From positions 1 to 20,790 of the forward strand of contig JBBIND010000077.1 in the NCBI GenBank assembly GCA_037444075.1: a stretch of DNA of 20,790 bases, given 5' to 3'. Both the position numbers and the translations under genes were made by a program. The stretch is from JBBIND01 sp037444075 (lineage in GTDB: Bacteria > Acidobacteriota > Terriglobia > Bryobacterales > Bryobacteraceae). The stretch's first letter is position 1. Every line of letters begins with the position of its first letter. The notes beneath the pieces are model-generated. The model saw nothing but the letters and a program-made list of their open reading frames with translations, was not told the DNA's origin and did not search any database. Of the stretch, positions 6,756-14,520 are shown piece by piece.

Positions 6756-9700
6756 TCAGGCCGCGCGAAGCGAGGCGCAGACTTCGAAAAACCAGGCAGG
6801 CATGGGTCGTTCGAGATCCCAGTAGATGCTAATGGGGCGATTGCCGGAGTGTGAAACATACCGCAACGGGCCCAGGAAGAGAAACGGCTCCTTACGCTTC
6901 GGCCTCACGAACAACAGGAATCGGCACCCGTTCTCCTTCTGACGCACGTAACGCTGACCCGCTGGAGAATCCTCGCCTGTCGTGCTCTGGGACTGCCAGT
7001 GGAAACGCGTCGGACTCACGGCAAAGTCCTCGTATCTCGTGGTGGGCGAGAACGCTTTGTCCGACTTGTCCAGGGTCACGAAGAAGAGTTCAGTGTGCAT
7101 TTCCCTGATCCACAGGCAGCCCGTTTGTGTGTGAAACTTGCCAATCAGGTGTGGCAGCCCCAACCCCACCAGCACTTCGTCTCGTGTGTACTGACGATGA
7201 AGGAAGACCGGGCAACCGGCGAGAATGGGTTCCTCCTCGGTGTGAAACTTGACGCGGTCCAGCAGCGCTGCGCACAGTTCCTGGAATTCGCTGCCTGCCG
7301 CAGCGTTTTGAAGCAGCCGCTCAAGCCCGGTGCTCCAGCTATAAGCGGTCTGAGAAGCACGCGGCTGCAAAAGGCGAAAGGTAAGCATCTCCACCATACG
7401 CCTCTCGAGCGGTGGGAGGCTATCCGGCGAAACCGGGCTTCCAGTCAGCAATTGCCGGTACAGGCTCAAGCGCCGCGTCGAATCCATGTGAAGCAGGAGC
7501 CGGAAACGTTTCGCCAGCATAAGATCGGCGTCCGTAAGGAGTTCAATTCGAAATTGAGATTCGCCCAGGAGAGAGTTCCATCCTCCGACGGATGGCTTGT
7601 AGACATCGCCAAGGTCGTAGCCGGTTTCCGCAACGTACTCTGCCAGAGTCGGACGCCGGCCGAGCTGCTCAATCAATGCGTTGAGTTCCGCGGCCATCCT
7701 CGCTCGGCTTGTCTTCAATTGCTCTTTCAGGTTCTCCAGAATGAGCTTCCTGGATTCCTTGTCGAGGCGGAAGTAGCAGTTACCGGGGAGCCGGGTGATC
7801 CCCGTCTCAAGCTGATTGGTGACTTGCCGGCGTGTGCCTCCGAAAAGCGCCTGAAAGCGGCGATCGAAGCGGAACTCCCGCCGCTGATTCCCGATGAAGT
7901 CCAGCACCAGGCAACTGGTTTTGCCTGAATCCAGCCTGAGTCCGCGCCCGAGTTGCTGAAGAAAGACCGTGGCGCTCTCAGTGGGCCGTAGGAAGAGGAC
8001 GCAATCCGCCTCGGGGATGTCCACACCCTCGTTGAACAGGTCGACCGTGAACAACACATTGACCGCGCGGCTTCTCAACATCGGTGCCGCCTGAGACCGC
8101 TCGTCTGCAGGCGATGCGCTCGTGATGGCACGAGCCGGTATGCCGGCATCGCAAAACGCCTGCGCCATGAACTCTGCATGCTGGATGCTCACGCAGAAGC
8201 CAAGCGCCCGCGCCTGACGCCATTCACCGTAAATCTCACAGAACTCCTTAACAATCAGGTTGGCCCTGCGAGTGTTGCCAAGGTACCGCTGTTCTAGCTC
8301 GCTGATGGCGTAAGCGCCGCGTGACCAGGACAGACTCGAAAGGTCCGTGCCGTCGTGAACGCCGTAGTAGTCAAACGGTACGAGGTACTGGCGCTCGATC
8401 GCGTTCCACAGACGCATTTCGTCAGCGATGCGATGGTCGAACCAGGGCAGGATGCTCTCTCCATCCATGCGTTCCGGAGTTGCCGTCAGCCCGAGCAGAA
8501 TGCGCGGCTGAAGGGCGGCGATGATGTCGCGATAGCCTTCGGCAGGGACGTGGTGCGCTTCGTCGAGTACGGCGTATTCCCAGTAATGGGCGCTTTGAGA
8601 TCCCAGCAGACCTCGGCTTCGGAAGCTCTGAATCGTTGCGAACAGGTGGTCGNNNNNNNNNNTTCTCCGCCGCCGAGGAGGTCACCGAAGGACTCGTCGC
8701 GCAAAACATGGCGGAACCGCTCCCGCGCTTGCCGCAGCAGTTCCTCGCGGTGGGCCAGGAAGAGGAGTCTGGGCCGCTTCCCGGTGAAGGGTTGGCGGGC
8801 ATAGTCAAAGGCCGCGATCAAGGTCTTGCCGGTTCCGGTGGGCGCAACAACGAGGTTCCGGAGATGTCTGCGATCGACGCGCTCAGTCTCCAACTGGTCA
8901 AGCGTGGCTTGCTGATACGGATGGGGGCGCAGGTCGAAGAAAACCGGCGAGGCGGAATCCTTGCGGCCCGGTCCTTGTTGGGCAAAATCCAAAGCCCGCT
9001 GCACTCTCCGGCAAAAATCTTCATCGTCCGGCCTGAACAGCTCGAATTCCTCGTCGCACCAGAGGGAATTGAAAGCGCCGTGGAAGCGCTCGACCGAATG
9101 GGGTGCTTCCACCTCGCTTAACTTGACAGTCCATTCAATGCCGTCTTCCAGCGCCGGTCCGGACAGGTTCGCCGAGCCGACATACACGCTGCTGAATCCG
9201 TTGTCGCGTTGAAACAGCCACGCCTTGGCGTGCAGGCGCCGCCTCCTCCCGTCCAGGGAGATCTTCATTTCGACATTGGGCAGGCGCGACAGTTCCTCTA
9301 TGGCACGGAAGTCCGTGGCGCCGATGTAGGTTGTGGTGAGGATACGAATGGGGACCGAGCGCGCAGCCAAGTCCTGGAAAGCCGTTTTGAGACGTTGCCA
9401 GCCGCGCCACTGTATGAAGCTGACGAGCATGAAAACTCGGTCCGCAGTGGTCATTTCGCGCTCAAGCTCAAAGCCGAGACGAGGTTCGTCTACGGCATTC
9501 ATCAGAAGCGTGGTCGCGCTGAGGGGGGTGGAGGGCGGCTCCGGCGCGCTAGCCCCGCGGTAAAGTGCACGAAGGACTTCGCCAGACACGTCGACGGAAT
9601 CGGATTCGACCAACTCCTCTCCGTGGGAGCGAAGGAAGTCCAACAGCGCGTTTGCCAGGTCAATCTGCCGCTGTTTGCGGTGGTCTGCGGGAAGCCCCTT

Positions 9701-9871
9701 CAGTCCAGACTTGATCTGACGAATCAAGTGGCGCGCGAGATAGTCCGGGCAGTCGCTTTCCTCCAGCGTGGCGATTAGCGAACGGAGTCCTGCGGATGCC
9801 TGGCCTTGCAGCAATTCACGGAGGCGCCGCGTGATGAGTTGGTCGTAGATGCCCTCCTTGAGTTCGCCCAT
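6756..9871 (-). CDS. PLD-nuclease / DEAH helicase fusion protein, probable DUF3427 type (spans assembly gap)
   Basis: This is one gene split only by the 10-N gap: about 403 residues before it and 631 after it. An N-terminal helical region (1-110) leads to a phospholipase-D-like nuclease domain (about 115-275) with HAK at 214-216 and GSANLSG at 232-238, the HKD signature. A superfamily 2 helicase follows: Walker A APTGTGKT at 343-350, motif Ia LAHREELL at 372-379, and after the gap DEAHH (8562-8548), GLTATPE (motif III) and QLGRGLRLDSGK (motif VI). The last 400 or so residues fit the C-terminal DUF3427 arrangement. The right and left frames differ, which a true gap length of 2 modulo 3 (for example 8, 11 or 14 bases) would repair, so no frameshift is needed. 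Such proteins are thought to act on DNA, and some sit in defence regions. No partner methylase, nuclease or phage gene adjoins this one. Confidence 0.9.
8653..8662. other. Assembly gap (10 N) inside the helicase gene
   Basis: Ten N fall between the residues GGGE and DHLFATIQS of the helicase, between motifs Ia and II. Ten is probably a placeholder. The flanking coding frames are offset, so the true missing length should be 2 modulo 3. Confidence 0.95.
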
Positions 9872-9938
9872 CTCCGATGAGTAGCTCCAGAAAGGGAATC
9901 ATCTCCCAAACGTCAACTCAGGGCAAGCGAATTCGTGA

Positions 9939-9982
9939 CCCCGGTTAGAACTCGGGGCTGTCCCTCTTAGCCGCTTCGGCTA
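9939..9982. repeat. Two adjacent small hairpins upstream of the helicase gene
   Basis: CCCCG-(9)-CGGGG at 9939-9957 and TAGCCG-CTT-CGGCTA at 9968-9982 are perfect inverted repeats. They lie between the secreted-protein gene end (10196) and the helicase start (9871). Neither is followed by a T run on either strand, so they are not classic intrinsic terminators. In stretch 9872-10195 I otherwise see only a TATAAT at 10016-10021 followed by a 14-codon reading frame (10032-10076, +), and no convincing gene. Confidence 0.3.
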
Positions 9983-10195
9983 CTGCCTTTTGTCTGGGAA
10001 TTGCGGGCTCGCCGCTATAATGAACCACCTATGCGGCGGGGGCGTTACGCGGCGGACTTCGCCAAACTCGTCTAACCGGTGAGGCGCCGACAACTACTTG
10101 TATGCGCGAAGCTCGAGTGAACACTCCGAATCGCCGCGATTCCCGGAAGCCGCGACTGGTATGTGCGGCGCCTGTGGAGTGACTGAAAGTAGACG

Positions 10196-10693
10196 CTACT
10201 TCTTCTGCTTGCGAGTCCACTTGAACAGCATAGGCTGTTCTTTCCCGTCGGCCATGCTGACCCACTCCTGTGTGAAGGTGTTGGGGTCCACGATAGTGAC
10301 CGTGAGGTGACGGATGTAGCCGTCAGTCGGCTTGGTCAAGTTGGTGATGTCAGCGAAGCGGAATCGAATCGAATTGCCGTCGGGCGAATTTCCGGATGTG
10401 CGCATGCGGGGCTGGTTGCCGATGCTGCAATAATGTGTCGCCACCAGGGCATCCCCGTCCTTGTGGTATATCGTCACCATGTCCGGCTCGGGAGCAGGCA
10501 TCTTCATGGATTCCATGAGCGCGTTGCCGCCGGAAATCATGGTGTAGGTTACCGTGGCTTTCTTGCCGCCCTCTTCGCCCTCCCACTCGCCGACCAGAGT
10601 CATCAGCTTACTCCAGGAGTCGTCGGCGCCAGGAGCGCCTACGGCGGTGAGCAACGCGGTAAAGATCGCCCACAGTAGGGTTCGTGTAAACAT
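10196..10693 (-). CDS. Secreted DUF1579-like / lipocalin-like beta-barrel protein
   Basis: The protein is 165 aa. A Sec signal peptide occupies 1-23 (RTLLWAIFTALLTAVGAPGA, likely cut before DDSW). The mature part opens with SWSKLMTLVGEWEGE, the start typical of small calycin-type barrels. Alternating beta strands follow, carrying VTYTMISGGNALMESM, the block THYCSIGNQPRMR at about 86-98 and a late FTQEWVSMADGKEQ. These blocks are characteristic of a DUF1579-like family common in Acidobacteriota whose ligand and role are unknown. It is last in a row of five small minus-strand genes, 219 bp downstream of the zinc-ribbon gene, and may have its own promoter. Confidence that it is a real gene is high; function is open. 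Confidence 0.85.
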   Translation of the reverse strand: MFTRTLLWAIFTALLTAVGAPGADDSWSKLMTLVGEWEGEEGGKKATVTYTMISGGNALMESMKMPAPEPDMVTIYHKDGDALVATHYCSIGNQPRMRTSGNSPDGNSIRFRFADITNLTKPTDGYIRHLTVTIVDPNTFTQEWVSMADGKEQPMLFKWTRKQKK

Positions 10694-10912
10694 ATTTTCA
10701 TCCTAACAGGGGCTTCGCGGACGTTGTACTCTGCAATTGCCGCTCAGAGCGAGCAAGTCTCTTACTTGGGTAATCAAGGTTCGTGTTCTGGCGGAGTGTT
10801 GATTCATGCCCGGCGAGGCGGCAGTTCGGCATCACCGCGCGCATTCGGTAGCAATGCGGACCGCAGCACGGGCTGGAAGAAGCCTGACTTGAGGCCTCGG
10901 CGGCTGCGCTTT

Positions 10913-11227
10913 TCAATCGAGCGAATCGCGAAAATGCTGACGGTGGCTGGGGCAGCGGCAGCGTCCGTTAGTGGGTTGCGGGCAGCTCTGGATGAGGAGG
11001 ACCTGTTCGTCACCATCGCTGCCTGGGATGGGGCCAGAGAGGATGACGGATTCCGGTCCCAGAAAGCGATCGTGCAAAGTGCGGACCATGTACACGCCAC
11101 AAGCGGCGCAGAAATAGTAATCATCCGTGTACTCATCGCCCATGATCCTGGCCGAGATGCTGGCCCGCAGTTGCTCACCGCCGAGAGGCGTGCCGCAAAC
11201 GCCGCAACGAATCAGTTCGCTTTCCAT
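10913..11227 (-). CDS. Small zinc-ribbon protein of unknown function
   Basis: The protein is 104 aa from the ATG at 11227. Two Cys pairs, CGVC at 8-11 and CAAC at 40-43, are separated by about 28 residues and form a plausible zinc ribbon; TPLGGEQL and YTDDYYF lie between them. A second Cys/His group (C82, C90, C92, H95) is near the C-terminus. No catalytic or DNA-binding domain is recognisable. Without a signal or membrane segment it is probably cytoplasmic. No clear Shine-Dalgarno precedes the start. It lies 67 bp downstream of the two-helix membrane protein gene on the same strand. The 219-bp stretch downstream (10694-10912) shows no gene I would defend. Confidence 0.65.
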   Translation of the reverse strand: MESELIRCGVCGTPLGGEQLRASISARIMGDEYTDDYYFCAACGVYMVRTLHDRFLGPESVILSGPIPGSDGDEQVLLIQSCPQPTNGRCRCPSHRQHFRDSLD

Positions 11228-11294
11228 AGCAGCCCGTTATAGCAACACCGGAGAAAGTCTTTCCGCAGAATCACGCAGGGTGCTGCCTCGGAGC

Positions 11295-11846
11295 TTAACC
11301 GGTTGGACCGCCGGTTGTTCGCCAGGCAATCAGAAGAACACCCAGAACGATGAGCATCCCGGCGACTACCATGCCGACTATCCGAGCAGCCACCTGGAGA
11401 AGCTGTGGCCTTGTGAAAACCAACCGGTGATCCTCATCAGTATCCGGGTCAGGTTGATATCCCTGGGTCAGGAGAACAAACCTCCCTGGATGCGGGATTT
11501 GAAACACCCGCAGATCCATTCTGGATTTCCGGGCGCCCGAAGTAACAGTGCGCATCAACACGAGCCGGCTACTAACCGGCGACCCGTAGTCTGTCGTCAT
11601 TTCGGCTTTGAAACGCGCAAAACGGCTCGTCAACAGTGGTCCCTCAATGGCAAGTATCACGCGACCCGCCTCCGGAAATTGAAGTTCCTGCCGCTCCAAT
11701 ACGGGCACCCGCAGGATGACTGACTTTCTGGTCAGTTTGACCACATTCACAATCAGGAAAACGAGCGCAAGGACTCCGATCCAGATGAGCGCGGAGCCTA
11801 TCCAAAGGCCGCGCTGTATGTAGAAGTTCCAGACCGACACGATCAA
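11295..11846 (-). CDS. Membrane protein with two transmembrane helices, unknown function
   Basis: The protein is 183 aa. Transmembrane helices are predicted by eye at about 14-37 (WIGSALIWIGVLALVFLIVNVV) and 153-174 (AARIVGMVVAGMLIVLGVLLIAW). Between them is a soluble domain of about 110 residues with beta-rich character (VLRVPVLERQELQFPEAGRVILAIEGP, SRLVLMRTVTSG). The soluble part includes FARFKAEMTTDYG and a PHPGRFVLL strand. I do not recognise the family. Codon use and GC match the neighbours. It sits between the zinc-ribbon gene (67 bp) and the single-helix protein gene (52 bp) on the same strand, so co-transcription is likely. Confidence 0.75.
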   Translation of the reverse strand: MIVSVWNFYIQRGLWIGSALIWIGVLALVFLIVNVVKLTRKSVILRVPVLERQELQFPEAGRVILAIEGPLLTSRFARFKAEMTTDYGSPVSSRLVLMRTVTSGARKSRMDLRVFQIPHPGRFVLLTQGYQPDPDTDEDHRLVFTRPQLLQVAARIVGMVVAGMLIVLGVLLIAWRTTGGPTG

Positions 11847-11898
11847 GCTCCTCTCCCGTCCGGCTTTCCGCCGCGGTTGTCGCTCTCAACGGGCATTC

Positions 11899-12537
11899 CT
11901 ACTGAATGGCGTCACGGAGGTTTCCGGTCAGGTTAATCAACCGCTCCCACTCGGTTTGATTTCGAGCCCAGAAACTCGATACCTTGACGCGATTTCCGGT
12001 GATCTCGATGTTCAGGTAGTAATCCGCCTGCGCATAGTGCTTCAGCAGGATCGTCTGCACATTTTCGTTCAGCACCGTATGCGCCATGCCGCGCTGATCA
12101 CAGGTGACGGTGAAGTGCTTTCGGAATTCCTCGCTTCCCACCTCCACCTTGTCGCCGACGAGTTCCTCCAGTACAGGCACGCGCGGGGAGATCTGTACCG
12201 GCGGCTCCACGAAGCGGGCAGTCGGCTCGGCGATACAGCCGAAGCCATTGGAGGTTGACCTGGCGCGCAAGCGCTGACGGTATTGGAAGAAAAACATGCT
12301 CTGAGGCGGCCAGGCGATTTGAACGACGTTGAAGAGATCGTACCGGGTGTCCGGATACATCTCCCGAAGGACGCCCGGCAGGGAGGGGTGGTCCGAGCCG
12401 AAATAAGTCCAACCCTTCAGGGCGGCGTACCGTTGTACGGCTGTCTTCTCGTTCCGAGCCTGGCGAAAGGCGAAGAAAGCGGCCAGCAGAACCAGAGCCG
12501 CGAAAGCGGACATGACAATGATTTCGAGATTGGTCAT
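11899..12537 (-). CDS. Membrane-anchored protein with one N-terminal helix, unknown function
   Basis: I place the start at the ATG at 12537 (212 aa: MTNLEIIVMSAFAALVLLAAFFAF), which gives a clean N-terminal transmembrane anchor at 5-24. A longer reading to 12774 would begin with an Arg/Cys-rich stretch that overlaps the upstream lipoprotein gene in another frame, so I reject it. The rest is a soluble domain with aromatic clusters: RYAALKGWTYFGSDHPSLP (about 40-58), PQSMFFFQYRQR, then VPVLEELVGDKVEVGSEEFRKHF and a C-terminal YYLNIEITGNRVKVSSFW. It is somewhat reminiscent of DUF3137-like membrane proteins, but I cannot confirm that. Neighbours on both sides run in the same direction. Confidence 0.75.
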   Translation of the reverse strand: MTNLEIIVMSAFAALVLLAAFFAFRQARNEKTAVQRYAALKGWTYFGSDHPSLPGVLREMYPDTRYDLFNVVQIAWPPQSMFFFQYRQRLRARSTSNGFGCIAEPTARFVEPPVQISPRVPVLEELVGDKVEVGSEEFRKHFTVTCDQRGMAHTVLNENVQTILLKHYAQADYYLNIEITGNRVKVSSFWARNQTEWERLINLTGNLRDAIQ

Positions 12538-12607
12538 CCTGCTGCGCACCCTGCGAGCGTGGCGGGCTGCCCCGCGCAAGAACGCCTGGAAACGGGAAGC
12601 CACGGCT

Positions 12608-13327
12608 TCACCGTGCTCCCCGGGTTGCCTGCTTGCCAACCGAAAGGATGGCGAACCATGCCTGACAATCGAAAGGCAAACGATCTGAAACCAGGACGCC
12701 GCTGCCTTCGAGTTGGTCGAAGAACGGCAATTCGCCGGCCGGCAGCACCAGGACCTTCTCGACGGTGGCGACACGTATCTCCGACCCGGCTTCGCGGAAG
12801 ACTGCCTGAAGTTCCGGGTACGCGGAAGCCGTGTTCAGCAGATCCCTTACGAATCCGTTCTTGTTGCCGTCTTCAGGCGCCCCGCGCCGTGTGTTCCAAT
12901 CCGGCGAGTGCTTGGCCGCCAGAGCGAGCCGCACCGCCAATTCCGTACTGAGCTTTCCGTCTGGAAAGAGGCGGCCCCAGTAGAAGGTGCGATACCTATC
13001 GGGCTCCGGCGTGGCTTCAAGCACCTTCTTCAACAACGCCGCCAGCAAAGGCGCTTGCTGCGAAAGGGGCAAGAGGCAATCCTCGTAGTGTGAGATCACG
13101 TGGCGGTTGGCCTCCGAATCATACGTCACCCAGCGCAGCCGGCAATTATCTTTCGAGATAGAGTAAGTCGTCTGCCGTAGGGAGGAGTCTCTTGTAACCG
13201 ACACAGCGTCGGCGAGTGGCGGTTCGTCGAACCGTGAAGCGGGGCGTGTTCCGGATGTCTCCGTGCCACCGCAATTCAACAGCGCAAGAAAAGCCAATAA
13301 AGAGAAGAAGAGTACGGATTTGCCCAT
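12608..13327 (-). CDS. Probable lipoprotein of unknown function
   Basis: From the ATG at 13327 the product is 239 aa and begins with a signal sequence, MGKSVLFFSLLAFLALLNCGG. Its LLNC box at 16-19 suggests lipid attachment at Cys19, followed by a Gly/Thr/Ser-rich linker. The frame extends upstream to an ATG at 13453, but that would place 42 low-complexity residues before the signal, so the shorter start is preferred. The body has a strand-rich section with DNCRLRWVTYDSEANRHVISHYEDC and a helical half (LLAALLKKVLEATPEPDRYRTFYWGRLFPDG). I do not recognise the domain. It leads a run of minus-strand genes and is divergent from the small membrane protein at 13740. The 412-bp gap between the two starts holds no gene I would defend. 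Confidence 0.75.
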   Translation of the reverse strand: MGKSVLFFSLLAFLALLNCGGTETSGTRPASRFDEPPLADAVSVTRDSSLRQTTYSISKDNCRLRWVTYDSEANRHVISHYEDCLLPLSQQAPLLAALLKKVLEATPEPDRYRTFYWGRLFPDGKLSTELAVRLALAAKHSPDWNTRRGAPEDGNKNGFVRDLLNTASAYPELQAVFREAGSEIRVATVEKVLVLPAGELPFFDQLEGSGVLVSDRLPFDCQAWFAILSVGKQATRGAR

Positions 13328-13739
13328 CGCCGCATCAGTGATTGCGGGGACTGAGGTGCTGTTGGTGGCAACGCCCTTGGCGCCGCGTGCAGGACGTTTG
13401 CCTGCCGCGGGGCTGGCGGAGCCGGAATGCCCATCCTCGCTGATGGTTGACATAAGGCGGCCCGAACCGCAGCGATTCCGACTAAGAGTTTACTGCAATG
13501 CGCACCATTTGCGAAGTGGAAGAATCGAGGGAGGCAGCCGGACAAAGAAGCATTTACCTGCAAGCGGTGGCGCACGCTATTGTGGGGGAGACTGGCGGCT
13601 GGTGCCACGCGATGGTGGCAGAACTGGTTCCGGCGTGGAGCCCGGCCCATCCGGCTGCAGACACAGACTTCAGGAATGTCCGCATCCGATTTCTCAGATT
13701 GCGCAGCACGCTAGGATGGTGTCGCGGGGAGCACCTTTG

Positions 13740-14081
13740 ATGAAAGCCACACTGACAAGGGCGATGCTGGTTGCCTCGGCGCTGGTAGCGCCTCTCCTGT
13801 ACCTAGAGTTGCGTTACGCGTCGAGGAACTACGCCCAGGGCCCTCTTCCGCCTGTTGTCCAGTTCCCAATTCCGCTTTTCATCATCTTGTGGCTGATACC
13901 GGTGGTCTCCGTGCTGGTTGCGGCTCCTCTCATGCGTGCCGCGCATGCGGGGCAGAACTTGCTGGACCGCCCGGTCGCGCTGGCCGTGCGTGTCGCATTC
14001 CTACTCATAGCAGCGCTGTTATGGGCAGGGATCGTGGCCGACCAATGGCCTTGCTTCATGGGTTTGCCGAACTGCGACTAG
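13740..14081 (+). CDS. Small integral membrane protein, unknown function
   Basis: The protein is 113 aa from the ATG at 13740, chosen because GGGGAG at 13726-13731 sits 8 bp upstream; the frame is open far upstream but without such a site. Three hydrophobic segments are visible: about 8-20 (AMLVASALVAPLL), 42-63 (FPIPLFIILWLIPVVSVLVAAP) and 82-100 (ALAVRVAFLLIAALLWAGI). Short polar loops and a Cys-containing tail (DQWPCFMGLPNCD) complete it. No known family is recognised. Its end overlaps the tail of the convergent methyltransferase remnant by 26 bp. Confidence 0.7.
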   Translation: MKATLTRAMLVASALVAPLLYLELRYASRNYAQGPLPPVVQFPIPLFIILWLIPVVSVLVAAPLMRAAHAGQNLLDRPVALAVRVAFLLIAALLWAGIVADQWPCFMGLPNCD

Positions 14082-14520
14082 CGCAGCATGAGACCGCCGC
14101 GGAAGATGGATGCGTATACAGAGGAGATGTTTGGCTCTCTATCCCGCTGCGGCACCAATACGCAGGCCATCCCAAAACCAACAAAGGCACCGTGTCCGGT
14201 TCCACGACGTCATGCGCTAAGTGGCTCGGAATGCGGAAATGAACACGGTTGCTCATCCCGCGGGCAGCGACGGTTTCGTCGAAATAACGGCGGTCGGGGG
14301 CAAGATCGAGGACCTCAGCCGAGAGCCCGGAGTGGGCGCGACAGAGGGCAACGCTGTAGAGCCCGTGACAGCCGCCTAAGTCCAGGACGCGGCGGGCTCC
14401 CTCCGGTACGGGCGTGAGTTTGGTGACCTCGTCGACGTTCGAGCGCGAAATCTCGATCATCGCTCGTGCGTAATCCTCCCACTGCTCGTCGGTGTAGCTG
14501 TCGATGCTCCTCTGACGCGG
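14056..14520 (-). pseudogene. SAM-dependent O-methyltransferase, remnant truncated at both ends
   Basis: Reading leftward from about 14520, the frame gives RQRSIDSYTDEQWEDYARAM, then IEISRSNVDEV, then the cofactor-binding motif I VLDLGGCHGLYSVALCR and the acidic end of strand 2, EVLDLAPDRRYFDE, followed by MSNRVHFR. This is the linker plus the first half of a plant-type O-methyltransferase fold. After RVHFR the expected acidic motif II (GDL...) is missing and the rest, down to the stop at 14056, is unlike the family. The N-terminal dimerisation domain is absent because the sequence changes into a plus-strand thioredoxin gene near 14521. Homology-like residues (LEHTLRAGQP) may extend to about 14550. 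It is not expected to be functional. Confidence 0.65.

Noticed and set aside
6999..7928. Plus-strand open frame of 309 codons opposite the helicase
   Set aside because: Antisense shadow. The helicase motifs on the minus strand are unambiguous.
9931..9985. tRNA-like look of the CCCCG...TTCTAA...CGGGG hairpin on the minus strand
   Set aside because: Stem and loop do not fit a T-arm (mispaired when the loop is set to seven bases), and no acceptor stem, anticodon arm or CCA end lines up.
10698..10916. Possible 72-codon minus-strand gene beginning with TTG just past the zinc-ribbon stop
   Set aside because: Ser/Ala/Arg-rich, with no motif and no ribosome site; probably chance.
12538..12774. Extended start (12774) for the one-helix membrane protein
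   Set aside because: The extra 79 residues are Arg/Cys-rich and lie in the lipoprotein gene in another frame. The ATG at 12537 starts a proper membrane anchor.
13328..13453. Extended start (13453) for the lipoprotein
   Set aside because: It would put 42 low-complexity residues in front of an otherwise perfect signal peptide with a lipobox.
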